A stretch of DNA of 64,000 nucleotides from Prevotella melaninogenica (GTDB lineage Bacteria; Bacteroidota; Bacteroidia; Bacteroidales; Bacteroidaceae): positions 1,178,001-1,242,000 of the forward strand of contig NZ_CP072359.1 of NCBI RefSeq assembly GCF_018128065.1. Reading direction: 5' to 3'. The notes beneath the pieces were generated by a model. The model searched no databases and was not told the DNA's origin. It saw only the letters and a program-made list of their open reading frames with translations. Numbering within the stretch: the first letter of the stretch is position 1; the number at the start of each line of letters is the position of its first letter. Both the position numbers and the translations under genes were made by a program. Of the stretch, positions 8,688 to 17,144 are shown in pieces.

Positions 8688-10229
8688 ATGGAGAAACTAT
8701 TAGAGCTATATAAGAATTGGAAAGGTTCTACCCCCACAAATGTAGAGAAGCTGGTAGGAGCTGGTAGTAATCGTGCATATTATCGTTTGACTGATGAAGT
8801 GGGCGAGACTGTCATTGGTGTGATTGGAACAAGTCGTGACGAGAATCACGCTTTTATCTATCTTGCAAAGCATTTTGAAAAAAGACGCTTACCCGTACCA
8901 CATATATTTGCCGTTTCTGCTGATGAATTATATTATCTACAATCGGATCTTGGTAACACCTCTCTCTTTGATGCCATACGTGGAGGACGTGAAGCAGGCG
9001 GACGATATAATCTTGCTGAGCAAAAGCTGTTGCGCAATGCTATAAGAGAACTGCCAAATATCCAGTTGCGTGGTGCAAGAGGGCTTGATTTTTCTAATTG
9101 TTACCCACAGCCAGAATTTAATCAGGAGAGTGTACTCTTTGACTTGAACTATTTTAAGTATTGCTTTCTCAAAGCAACCGAACTTGACTTCCACGAATTA
9201 AAGCTTGAAGCAAACTTTCGTATGTTTGCAAAAGACTTAACGTCAGAGAAGATGGATTCTTTCCTTTACCGTGATTTTCAAGCACGAAACATCATGTTAG
9301 ATAAGGAGGGGAAACCATTTTTTATTGATTTTCAAGGTGGAAGGAAAGGACCTTTCTACTATGACCTTGCCTCATTCTTATGGCAAGCAAGTGCAAAGTA
9401 TTCTTTCAAACTTCGTCGTGAATTGGTGTTTGAATATTATCAGAGTCTTAAAAATTATACGGAGGTTCCTTCTAAACGCCATTTCGTTAATCGATTATCC
9501 TTATTTGTTCTTTTCCGTACATTACAAGTTTTAGGTGCCTACGGTTTCCGTGGCTACTTTGAAAAGAAAAAGCATTTTATAGATTCTATCCCTCCTGCTA
9601 TACAAAACCTGCGTGATCTCTTAGCATTAGGTGATGGTGTCTTTCCATACCCATATATGATGGATATGTTGAAACGGCTTACGTTATTACCGCAGTTTGC
9701 ACACATAGAAAAGCCTGCTGCTAACAGAACAGATGGATTTAAGATAGCTGAGAAAGATATTTATAACGCTAACCCCTTAGATGGTCCTGCAACATTTTCT
9801 AAATATGATGGTAAAGGTCCTTTGGTGGTACGCGTGTTTAGTTTCTCATTTAAGAAGGGTATTCCTGAAGACACTTCAGGCAATGGCGGTGGATATGTTT
9901 TTGACTGTAGAAGTACACATAATCCTGGTCGTTATGAACCTTATAAGAAGATAACAGGTTTAGATGAACCTGTCATTCGTTTTCTTGAAGATGATGGCGA
10001 AATACTCGACTTCTTAAAGCCCGTATATAAATTAGCCGATCACCATGTAGAGCGTTATATGCAACGCGGCTTTACTGATTTAATGTTCTCTTTTGGATGT
10101 ACTGGAGGACAGCATCGCTCTGTCTATAGTGCGCAGCATCTTGCAGAACATCTTAATGAGAAGTATGGGATAGAAGTACATATAAATCATAGAGAACAAG
10201 GCATTGAGCAAATCCTTAAGGCTAAGTAA
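8688..10229 (+). CDS. Sugar-kinase-like (APH fold)/RapZ C-terminal domain fusion
   Basis: A 513-residue two-domain protein. Residues about 1-320 have the aminoglycoside phosphotransferase/AmgK-like kinase fold, with a Brenner-type catalytic motif FLYRDFQARNIM (Asp and Asn kept, the usual His replaced by Tyr-Arg) and a metal-binding FIDFQGG. Residues about 378-513 match the C-terminal domain of the RNase adaptor RapZ: FSFSFKKGIP, VFDCRSTHNPGR, TGLDEPV and GCTGGQHRSVY. The RapZ P-loop half is absent and replaced by the kinase. In enterobacteria the RapZ C-domain binds GlcN6P and small RNA, and AmgK phosphorylates MurNAc/GlcNAc. A role in amino-sugar metabolism or sensing is an inference. No MurU-type partner is nearby. 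Confidence 0.85.
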   Translation: MEKLLELYKNWKGSTPTNVEKLVGAGSNRAYYRLTDEVGETVIGVIGTSRDENHAFIYLAKHFEKRRLPVPHIFAVSADELYYLQSDLGNTSLFDAIRGGREAGGRYNLAEQKLLRNAIRELPNIQLRGARGLDFSNCYPQPEFNQESVLFDLNYFKYCFLKATELDFHELKLEANFRMFAKDLTSEKMDSFLYRDFQARNIMLDKEGKPFFIDFQGGRKGPFYYDLASFLWQASAKYSFKLRRELVFEYYQSLKNYTEVPSKRHFVNRLSLFVLFRTLQVLGAYGFRGYFEKKKHFIDSIPPAIQNLRDLLALGDGVFPYPYMMDMLKRLTLLPQFAHIEKPAANRTDGFKIAEKDIYNANPLDGPATFSKYDGKGPLVVRVFSFSFKKGIPEDTSGNGGGYVFDCRSTHNPGRYEPYKKITGLDEPVIRFLEDDGEILDFLKPVYKLADHHVERYMQRGFTDLMFSFGCTGGQHRSVYSAQHLAEHLNEKYGIEVHINHREQGIEQILKAK

Positions 10230-10252
10230 CTCTTAGCTTTAATAGAAGAATA

Positions 10253-10280
10253 ACCAAGACGGTCTTGGTAGTCTTTTTTT
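10253..10280 (+). terminator. Rho-independent terminator of the kinase/RapZ gene
   Basis: Stem accaaga/tcttggt with a 3-nt loop, followed by agtcttttttt, beginning 24 nt after the stop codon at 10229. Confidence 0.85.
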
Positions 10281-10474
10281 AGAGTCTTCAGGATTTTAGA
10301 GTGCTAAAGTAGCTTTCTGTTGTGGCACACAGAGCGCATGGAGATAAAAACAATCTTGTGAAGGTGCCGATGAAACAGAGAGTTGTAGCTATGAGTTCTG
10401 ATATTTTGGCAAGAAGCACCATCTTATCAACTTTGCGAACAAGTATGCTAACAAAATTTGAAGCTTTCCCCTTT

Positions 10475-10549
10475 CACACCATGCACCGACGGTGTCTCCC
10501 TGGTCACCATCGTTTAGTATTTGTCAAACCTCCGTGTTCACGGTGTGAC
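10475..10549. repeat. Palindrome-rich structured block
   Basis: An outer inverted repeat (tcacacc at 10475-10481, ggtgtga at 10542-10548) encloses smaller palindromes: caccgacggtg at 10484-10494 and ccgtgttcacgg at 10532-10543. It is far more GC-rich than its surroundings. Only one copy is present in this window, so a repeat family is a guess. Confidence 0.4.
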
Positions 10550-10769
10550 ATTTCTTCAAAGTTCAAAGTTCAAAGAATAAGTTTATTATCCATCATTCCA
10601 GCTTCCTGAAGTTTTTTTAACCTCCACTACCGAAAACCTTTTCATTTTAATACTTCGAAAAATTGCAGATAAAGTTTTGAAAAATCATTACATAAGTTTA
10701 AGTAAAATGCCTCAAATAAATATGAAAAATACGTATAAAAAGTAAGTTTGCAACCTGCTGCATGTCAAT

Positions 10770-10924
10770 TAGTTATAAAGTCGCATAAGAAGAGATGCTT
10801 AATTGGACTTCAAAAGGGCGTTAGTAAGAGCTCAAAAGAGCATCTTCTGTAAGCCAATAAGGCCTCTTTTAGAAGCCAAGAGAGCATGTGTTGGCTTTGA
10901 GGTGCATGAAAATAGTTTACAAAT
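10770..10924 (+). repeat. Dispersed intergenic repeat, copy A
   Basis: First of four related intergenic elements. It opens with gttataaagtcg, contains 22-bp units at 10790-10811, 10812-10833, 10834-10855 and 10856-10877, and closes with the shared gtttacaaa end. Units resemble AAAAGGGCATCTTTTGAAGCC with drift. It lies between convergent genes. Confidence 0.75.
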
Positions 10925-11125
10925 ATCGATTGATATGGGAATAAGTTGTTTGTGGAAGAAGGAAAAATATGCTAACGGATAGGCATAGTTTTTATTTATC
11001 TTTGCTGTTTTTATCTTGTAGTTTTTCCTCTTTGTAAGACCACCTAATTTTGGATAGTCATACAATGCAAGTGTATAAGTCCCTTTCTTCTATTTCAAAT
11101 CTATGCATTTAACGGAAGAGGCAAT

Positions 11126-11200
11126 AAAAAGGGGACGTATAGCTCGTGGACCAATTGATAATAGTAATTGGTAACTCACATTCTATACGTCCCCTTTTTT
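11126..11200. terminator. Long nested hairpin, probable bidirectional terminator
   Basis: A perfect 17-bp outer stem (aaaaaggggacgtatag at 11126-11142 with its complement ending at 11199) encloses a second perfect hairpin, ccaatt/aattgg at 11151-11171. The A-run and T-run flanks allow termination in both directions, serving the MarR/thioredoxin operon on the minus strand. The inner stem is unusual for a plain terminator. Confidence 0.65.
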
Positions 11201-11236
11201 CTATTTTTTTATTCCTCAGTAAGATTACGATATATC

Positions 11237-11593
11237 CTATATTATTCCTTTTAATTCTTCAGGAACAGATATGGAGTCACAATGCAAATGGTTCAGTTTC
11301 TCTAAACCATGTTTTGTGATGTGAAATCTTTGACAGCGTCCATCTTCCGAACATGATCGGCGACGAATAAGGGATGCTTGCTCCAATGAAGCTATCACCT
11401 TTGAAGCATTGGATCGTGTCAAACCCATTTCTTCGGCTATTTCACCAGCTAACATGGGATTTTCACTTTCTGAAAGCAAACACAACAGCATCGCTTCATT
11501 TATGTTTAAGCCTATCTGCCGTTGTAGTCCATCTTCAAAGACTGTGATAGCACGAAATATCTCGCGAATCTTGCTGATACAATAATTATCCAT
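11237..11593 (-). CDS. MarR-type winged-helix regulator
   Basis: A short (118-residue) MarR-like transcription factor. Residues about 30-95 form the winged helix: AGEIAEEMGLTRSNASKVIA is the helix-turn-helix and EDGRCQRFHITKHG the wing. Two cysteines (Cys81 and Cys87) flank the wing turn, with others at 5, 38 and 105. It starts 9 nt after the thioredoxin-like gene stop, so they form one operon. A redox-responsive role is possible from the cysteines and the partner gene but is not shown. The long dimerisation helices of full-size MarR are short here. Confidence 0.8.
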   Translation of the reverse strand: MDNYCISKIREIFRAITVFEDGLQRQIGLNINEAMLLCLLSESENPMLAGEIAEEMGLTRSNASKVIASLEQASLIRRRSCSEDGRCQRFHITKHGLEKLNHLHCDSISVPEELKGII

Positions 11594-11602
11594 TATTTAC
11601 CT

Positions 11603-12112
11603 TTACTTCAACAAGACAGACTTGATAACCTCCTCAAACTGAGCTTTATTCATAGCTCCGTTTTGCATAGTAGGTTCGCCTGTCTTAGGAATAAAGAGTA
11701 TTGAAGGTATTGAACGAATACCAAAGAGGGCTGCAAGCTCACGCTGCTGATCAACATCTACCTTATAAACGTCAATCTGACCTGCATAGTCACCAGCGAC
11801 CTCTTCAAGGACTGGAGCTGTAGCCTTACATGGTCCACACCATGTTGCATAAAAGTCAATAATTGCAGGCTTATCACCCTTAAAGTTCCATGTCTTAGGA
11901 TTTTTCTTGTAATCCATTACTTTCTGCTGGAACATGGCTGATGTCATTTCTGTTACATTCATCTTTGTTTCCTTTCCTTCTTTTTGATTATTAATTCTGG
12001 TTTGTTCTGTTGTCATAGCACTATTACCCTGCTTTTTAGGATTGTTGTCTGCTTTACAAGCTGTAAGTGCTAATGCCATAATAGCCACTACAAGTGTTGC
12101 TGTTCGTTTCAT
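11603..12112 (-). CDS. Thioredoxin-fold lipoprotein
   Basis: A 169-residue exported thioredoxin-like protein. The signal peptide ends in a lipobox (LALTAC, Cys about residue 19), so it should be anchored in the membrane facing the periplasm. After a polar linker of about 50 residues the thioredoxin domain has the active site ATWCGPCKAT, cis-Pro in RSIPSILF, and the usual secondary-structure pattern. It may reduce or isomerise periplasmic disulfides; the partner is unknown. It is cotranscribed with the MarR-type gene and has a two-box promoter about 87 nt upstream. Confidence 0.88.
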   Translation of the reverse strand: MKRTATLVVAIMALALTACKADNNPKKQGNSAMTTEQTRINNQKEGKETKMNVTEMTSAMFQQKVMDYKKNPKTWNFKGDKPAIIDFYATWCGPCKATAPVLEEVAGDYAGQIDVYKVDVDQQRELAALFGIRSIPSILFIPKTGEPTMQNGAMNKAQFEEVIKSVLLK

Positions 12113-12460
12113 CTTTTATGTATGTTATCTTTAATTTACCGAGGTTCTATCACCTGCTGGTTTGTTAATATTGTTTTTGTTTCCTATGGAAAACGTTGCA
12201 AAGGTAATTAATAATTTGCTTTCTACCAAATTTCCAATGGAAAATTATTCTTGTAAATTAAACTTTTTTCTCCAATATAAGATATCTACGAAACGAATTC
12301 TATCTAAGTTTGTCTCAGTCTGTGAGTAGTTGTCGAGTTGACATGTGAAAGGGTTAACAAATTGCTTAGCCTGTTGCTTCTACTATCTGTACAAGCATTC
12401 GTGCAATTTGTGTCATGCGTGGTATTCATTTTTTACATTACATTGTATGTGCATGATGCT
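12113..12460. other. 348-nt gap upstream of the thioredoxin gene
   Basis: Apart from the promoter at 12199-12230 I see no gene, hairpin or repeat. About 90 nt of leader precede the thioredoxin ATG; the rest (about 12231-12460) is anonymous. Confidence 0.5.
12199..12230 (-). promoter_or_regulatory. Promoter of the thioredoxin-MarR operon
   Basis: On the minus strand TTTG (12227-12230), 20 nt, then TACCTTTG (12199-12206), the full Bacteroidetes two-box promoter. Confidence 0.7.
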
Positions 12461-12658
12461 TTAGAGCGTGCCTATTTCTGATAAGGTTTCGGCTACATCT
12501 TCCGGTGTGTTGAATAGGATTCCATCTTCTAACTCCTCGTCTGATAGTTGATCAAGTAGTTCTTTTGCGAATGATTCATCAAAACGTGGCTCACCCTTGC
12601 TATTGGTTTTTGCAAGTAAGGAGGAAAGGATCTGTTTGCGATATTCTTCTATTGACAT
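12461..12658 (-). CDS. Small acidic protein of unknown function
   Basis: A 65-residue, soluble, strongly acidic protein (MSIEEYRKQILSSLL start; DQLSDEELEDGI in the middle). No membrane segment, signal peptide or metal motif is visible and I do not recognise it. It starts 43 nt after yaaA stops, on the same strand and with no hairpin between, so the two are probably cotranscribed. Composition and start context look like a real gene rather than a shadow. Confidence 0.6.
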   Translation of the reverse strand: MSIEEYRKQILSSLLAKTNSKGEPRFDESFAKELLDQLSDEELEDGILFNTPEDVAETLSEIGTL

Positions 12659-12701
12659 AATTAATTTGACTTTTATATATATAATAAGGTTTAAATCATG
12701 C

Positions 12702-13466
12702 TTACTGCTTTAAGATAAAGTGAGGATGACTTTCATCTCCATAGTTTTTGTCATAGGTAAAACCATCATATGCGAAGCTAAGGAACTCTTCTGGTGAGGT
12801 CAGTTGATTGCGGAGTATGTAGCTTGTCATCGCACCGCGGCAGCTCTTGGCGTAGACATTGATAGCTTTTAGCCGGCTACCCTGATCCACCATAAAGAAG
12901 GGATGTATGACACGTGCTTCTTTCTTCAGTCGCTTCCAATCAAAGAGATGTTTGAACTCTTCTGCGGCAAGATATACAAGAATTCCGTCATCAGCTTTCA
13001 AGGTATTAATGAGCATATCGGTAAGAAGTGGTCTCCAGTAATCAAATATATTCTTTCCTTCTGCTGACGGAAGTTTGGTCTTACCTTCCAGACGGTAGGG
13101 ATGTATGAGGTCTAACGGTCGTAATAGTCCGTAAAGGAAACTTGTTATCCAGAGGTGTTTGTCCGCATAAAGAAAGTCATTCAGGCTGTATTCCTCTGCT
13201 TTCAAGTACTTATAAGCCTGACCGTAATAGGCAAGAAGTGCCGGGAGATAAGCGTCCTCGTTGAAGAAGTCTTGATAGCGAAGCTTGTTCTCCAATGCTA
13301 TTTTGTCATTACACTTTAATTCTTTCGCAAGATTTTCAACGGAGAGTTCTCCCAGCTCTAATGCCATCTGTCTCGCTTCCTTATGGAAACGAGGCAGGTG
13401 TGTATCTGGGGTTTGTACCTTTGTGGTACTTTTCATTATTTTTGCGGATGCTAATAGAATCTGCAT
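12702..13466 (-). CDS. yaaA: Peroxide stress protein YaaA
   Basis: Member of the YaaA/DUF328 family, which in E. coli limits free iron and protects against hydrogen peroxide. The 254-residue protein has the family start (MQILLASAKIM), SFLYGLLRPLDLIHPYRLE, LAAEEFKHLF and the C-terminal KSCRGAMTSYI and FAYDGFTYD motifs. A possible minus-strand -7 box (CAAAGATA) lies at 13582-13589, about 115 nt upstream. The molecular activity of the family is only partly known (DNA binding has been proposed). Confidence 0.92.
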   Translation of the reverse strand: MQILLASAKIMKSTTKVQTPDTHLPRFHKEARQMALELGELSVENLAKELKCNDKIALENKLRYQDFFNEDAYLPALLAYYGQAYKYLKAEEYSLNDFLYADKHLWITSFLYGLLRPLDLIHPYRLEGKTKLPSAEGKNIFDYWRPLLTDMLINTLKADDGILVYLAAEEFKHLFDWKRLKKEARVIHPFFMVDQGSRLKAINVYAKSCRGAMTSYILRNQLTSPEEFLSFAYDGFTYDKNYGDESHPHFILKQ

Positions 13467-13613
13467 TTGATTGGAAACTTAAGAGGTTAAGTATTTTAAT
13501 TGAATTAAGACAATACTATTATTCATGAAATATGTTTTGGAGTTTGAGGAGTTATGCTATTGCAAGAAGTTACTTTTCAAACAAAGATATATGAACATAA
13601 CTCCTCTGAACTC

Positions 13614-15725
13614 TTAATATTTCAATCCCATATTATAAAGAATAAAGCCGTAGATGTCAGCCTGCTCTTCCAACTGCTTAGACAAAGGCTTACCACTTCC
13701 GTGGCCTGCCTTGGTATCAATGCGAATGAGTGTTGGTGTGTTGGCAGCATTGTCAGCCTGCAGGGTAGCTGCAAACTTAAATGAGTGCGCAGGTACAACA
13801 CGGTCGTCATGGTCGGCTGTTGTTACCAAAGTTGCTGGATACTTTGTGCCAGGACGGAGATTGTGGAGTGGAGAATAAGCGTGAAGATACTCAAACATCT
13901 CCTTTGAATCTTCGCTTGTTCCATAGTCTGGAGCCCAGTTCCAACCAATCGTAAACTTATGATAGCGCAACATATCCATTACACCTACCTGTGGAATACA
14001 TACCTTGTATAGGTCAGGGCGTTGCGTCATACAAGCGCCTATGAGTAAACCACCATTTGAACCACCAACGATAGCGAGGTAGTCCTTGCTTGTATATTTG
14101 TTTTCGATAAGCCACTCTCCAGCAGAGATAAAGTCATCAAAAACGTTTTGTTTCTGCATCTTAGTACCAGCAATGTGCCATTCCTCACCATATTCGCTAC
14201 CACCACGGAGAGAAGCTTGAGCATAGATACCTCCATTCTCAATGAAAGGAATACGTATAGAAGAGAAGTAAGGTGTCAAAGCAATATTAAAACCACCATA
14301 AGCATAGAGGAATACTGGGTTCTTCCCATTACGCTTTAAACCTTTCTTATAAGTGATAAAGAGAGGTATCTTGGTTCCATCCTTACTTGGGTAGAAAACT
14401 TGTTCACAAACATAATCTGACGCCTTGAACTTAACCTTTGGTGCAGCATAGACCTTACTGTTTGCTGTACCGAAGTCGTATTGGTAGATAGTGGTTGGCA
14501 CAGTGAATGAAGAGAAGGAATAGAAAACTTCCTTGCGGTCCTTTTCGCCATAGAAACCTGCACTACCTAATGTAGGAAGTTTAATCTCAGAGAGTTGCTT
14601 TCCATCCATTGAATAAACATATGCATGGCTGGAAGCATCTTTCATATAATTGAGAATCATCTTACCATCAGCAAAGGTAACGCCTTCAAGCATATCCTTA
14701 GACTCTGGTATTAGTGTCTTCCACTCGCTGAAACCAGGATGCTTGAGGTCAGTAACCATCAATCGGTTCTTTGGTGCACCATCATTGGTAAGGAAATACA
14801 TCTTGTCGCCGATGGTCTCAACCAGGCTATACTGCATGTCAAGATTTGATGTCATCTGAATGAACTGGCTGTTAGGCTGACGGAGGTCACGAACGTAAAC
14901 ATTATTGCCAGAGCCTGCACCACTTTCATAGAGGAACATCATTGTCTCTTCCTCATTAACACCTACTGCATAGAAACGCATTGGATTTGCTGGGTTCTGA
15001 TAGAAAAGGACATCTTCAAACTGTGGAGTACCAATCTTATGATAGTATATTTTCTGGATGGAATTTACATTACTAAATTCATGTCCCTTCTGTGGAGCAT
15101 CATAAGCACTGTAATAGAAACCGTCACCTTGCCAAGAAGCACTTGAGAACTTTGCCCAAGTGATATGGTCATTGAGAAGCTTTCCAGTTTTGACATCCAT
15201 AACATAGAACTCTTGCCAGTCGCTACCACTACGAGAGATAGAGTAGGTTGCATATCTGCCATTGTTAGAAAAGTAAATACCCTTCAGCGCAACAGTTCCG
15301 TCTGTTGATAGTTGGTTAGGATTAAGGAAGACACGAGCATTCTTCTCGTCACCAAGACGGTCCATTATATACAGTACACTTTGGTTCTGTAGACCATCAT
15401 TCTTGTAGAAAAGCCACTTGCCTATAGACTTGATATAGGAAGGAGCTGAGACTTTTTCGTAGTTTGCTAACTCCTTCATACGTTTAAGAAGCTTGCCACG
15501 GAATTGAATACGAGAGAGATACTCCTGTGTAACTTTGTTTTCTGCAGCTACCCATTCAGCAGTAGCTTTGGAACTGTCATTCTCTAATGGACGATAAGGA
15601 TCTGCAACTTGAACACCAAAATAGGTGTCTACTGTTCCATCCTTTGGAGCTTGTGGATACGTGAGCTTCTGTGCCATCATGCTTGTAGCAGACAATAATG
15701 CTGCGGTTAATAATAATTGTTTCAT
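13614..15725 (-). CDS. Prolyl oligopeptidase family serine peptidase (S9A)
   Basis: A 703-residue secreted peptidase with a signal peptide (MKQLLLTAALLSATSMMAQ). An N-terminal seven-bladed propeller (about residues 80-430) precedes an alpha/beta-hydrolase domain with the nucleophile elbow GGSNGG, the acid in TADHDDRVVP and the His in KAGHGSGK. Such enzymes cut short peptides after proline; many Bacteroidetes export them to the periplasm. It stands alone, with 91 nt to fcl upstream and 147 nt to yaaA downstream. Confidence 0.93.
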   Translation of the reverse strand: MKQLLLTAALLSATSMMAQKLTYPQAPKDGTVDTYFGVQVADPYRPLENDSSKATAEWVAAENKVTQEYLSRIQFRGKLLKRMKELANYEKVSAPSYIKSIGKWLFYKNDGLQNQSVLYIMDRLGDEKNARVFLNPNQLSTDGTVALKGIYFSNNGRYATYSISRSGSDWQEFYVMDVKTGKLLNDHITWAKFSSASWQGDGFYYSAYDAPQKGHEFSNVNSIQKIYYHKIGTPQFEDVLFYQNPANPMRFYAVGVNEEETMMFLYESGAGSGNNVYVRDLRQPNSQFIQMTSNLDMQYSLVETIGDKMYFLTNDGAPKNRLMVTDLKHPGFSEWKTLIPESKDMLEGVTFADGKMILNYMKDASSHAYVYSMDGKQLSEIKLPTLGSAGFYGEKDRKEVFYSFSSFTVPTTIYQYDFGTANSKVYAAPKVKFKASDYVCEQVFYPSKDGTKIPLFITYKKGLKRNGKNPVFLYAYGGFNIALTPYFSSIRIPFIENGGIYAQASLRGGSEYGEEWHIAGTKMQKQNVFDDFISAGEWLIENKYTSKDYLAIVGGSNGGLLIGACMTQRPDLYKVCIPQVGVMDMLRYHKFTIGWNWAPDYGTSEDSKEMFEYLHAYSPLHNLRPGTKYPATLVTTADHDDRVVPAHSFKFAATLQADNAANTPTLIRIDTKAGHGSGKPLSKQLEEQADIYGFILYNMGLKY

Positions 15726-15816
15726 ATAGTAAAGATTTGAAATGAATGTTAGCTGTTTGTAAATTGGACTATTAGGTATATTAGCCTAATTAGTCCAACA
15801 AAGCCTTATAGGATAT

Positions 15817-17019
15817 CTATCTTAGACTTTCTTGATACCACTCATAGAGTTTCTCAACACCTGCTTCAATTTCCACCTTGTGTGTCCAACCGAGGCTGTG
15901 CAACTTCTCAACATCAATAAGTTTACGTGGAGTGCCATTTGGTTTCTTAGTATCCCAAATGATATCTCCTTCAAAGTGTACGGTCTTCTTTACAAGTTCT
16001 GCAAGTTCTTTGATAGTGAGTTCCTTACCTGTGCCAACATTGATGTGGCAGTTACGAATCTCTCCTAATGATGGGATTGCACCACCACGCCCCTCAGAGT
16101 TGTTACGGTCAACAGTTCCATCAATCTTTGCACCATAGAAAACACTTGAATATTTCTCAATGCCAATGATATCTTTGAAGTCTACATTCAGTAAGACATG
16201 AACGCTGGCATCAGCCATATCCTCACTCCAAAGGAACTCGCGTAATGGACTACCATCACCCCATAAAGTTACCTTGTTATTCTCAATGCCATAGAAGGCA
16301 AGTGCTTTCAAGATTCGTTCTTCGGAGTTCTTGCCATCAACATTCCCTTCACCAATCTCTGCACGTAGCTTGTCCGTTGGATTTATTGGACGCTTATTCA
16401 TGTCATTACGGATAGCATCCCAGTTGTTTTCATGAATAAGTTTGGCGAGATAAATCTTACGCATCATTGCTGGCATTACATGGGAATTTTCCAAATGGAA
16501 GTTATCATTTGGACCATAGAGGTTTGTTGGCATGACAGCTATGTAATTAGTGCCATACTGAAGATTATAGCTCTCACACATCTTCAATCCTGCAATCTTT
16601 GCGATAGCGTACTCTTCATTGCTATACTCTAATGGAGAGGTCAATAAATAGTCCTCGCGCATTGGCTGTGGTGCATTCTTTGGGTAGATACATGTACTGC
16701 CAAGGAAGAGGAGTTTCTCTACTCCATGAAGGTAACTTTGTTCAATGACATTACACTGTATCTTCATATTTTGCATAATGAAGTCTGCACGATACAGGAA
16801 GTTTGCCATAATACCTCCTACAAAAGCTGCAGCAAGAATAACAGCATCAGGTTTCTCTTCATCAAAAAAACGTTTTACAGCCTGCTGGTCTGTTAAGTCA
16901 AGTTCCTTATGACTTCGACCCACGAGATTTGTATAGCCACGTTGAAGAAGATTGTTCCATATTGCAGAACCAACCAAACCTTTGTGTCCAGCAATATATA
17001 TTTTACTATTTTTATTCAT
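15817..17019 (-). CDS. fcl: GDP-L-fucose synthase
   Basis: Epimerase-reductase that makes GDP-L-fucose from GDP-4-keto-6-deoxymannose. I start it at the ATG at 17019 (MNKNSKIYIAGHKGLVGSA), where the NAD(P) motif GHKGLVGSA begins 10 residues in; an upstream in-frame extension of 26 residues has no family match. The SDR triad is visible: GSTCIYP (Ser), then YAIAK (Tyr and Lys). At 400 residues it is longer than E. coli Fcl (321), with two insertions around DMNKRPINPTDKLR and YGAKIDGTVDRN; I recall similar insertions in Bacteroidales enzymes. It follows gmd. Confidence 0.93.
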   Translation of the reverse strand: MNKNSKIYIAGHKGLVGSAIWNNLLQRGYTNLVGRSHKELDLTDQQAVKRFFDEEKPDAVILAAAFVGGIMANFLYRADFIMQNMKIQCNVIEQSYLHGVEKLLFLGSTCIYPKNAPQPMREDYLLTSPLEYSNEEYAIAKIAGLKMCESYNLQYGTNYIAVMPTNLYGPNDNFHLENSHVMPAMMRKIYLAKLIHENNWDAIRNDMNKRPINPTDKLRAEIGEGNVDGKNSEERILKALAFYGIENNKVTLWGDGSPLREFLWSEDMADASVHVLLNVDFKDIIGIEKYSSVFYGAKIDGTVDRNNSEGRGGAIPSLGEIRNCHINVGTGKELTIKELAELVKKTVHFEGDIIWDTKKPNGTPRKLIDVEKLHSLGWTHKVEIEAGVEKLYEWYQESLR

Positions 17020-17144
17020 TGTGTATTTATTGAATAGACGATAAAAAGTAATAATAGCTGATAGTAAGCGATAAAAAGAATCGCCAACTATCAGCATAAG
17101 CGGTAATTATCTCTCCAGAAGAGAGAGGAGGAAAGAACGGGATT

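Larger units (their letters stand above)
10230..11236. other. 1-kb gene-free region between convergent genes
   Basis: No credible gene here. It holds a terminator (10253-10280), a structured palindromic block (10475-10549), one copy of the dispersed 22-bp-period repeat (10770-10924) and a nested hairpin (11126-11200). Reading frames at 10322-10609 and 10832-11065 look spurious. Confidence 0.7.

Noticed and set aside
10322..10609. 95-codon plus-strand ORF in the gene-free stretch
   Set aside because: It runs through the palindrome block, has a low-complexity, Arg/Ser/His-rich product without family traits, and no promoter or ribosome-binding signal fits.
10832..11065. 77-codon minus-strand ORF
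   Set aside because: Its end is made of the dispersed repeat (22-bp phase, not a multiple of three), so the frame is accidental.
17020..17097. Longer N-terminus for fcl (and 18237-18287 for gmd)
   Set aside because: The added residues have no family match and contain basic/hydrophobic runs unlike a cytosolic enzyme start; the later ATG gives the normal NAD(P) motif position.
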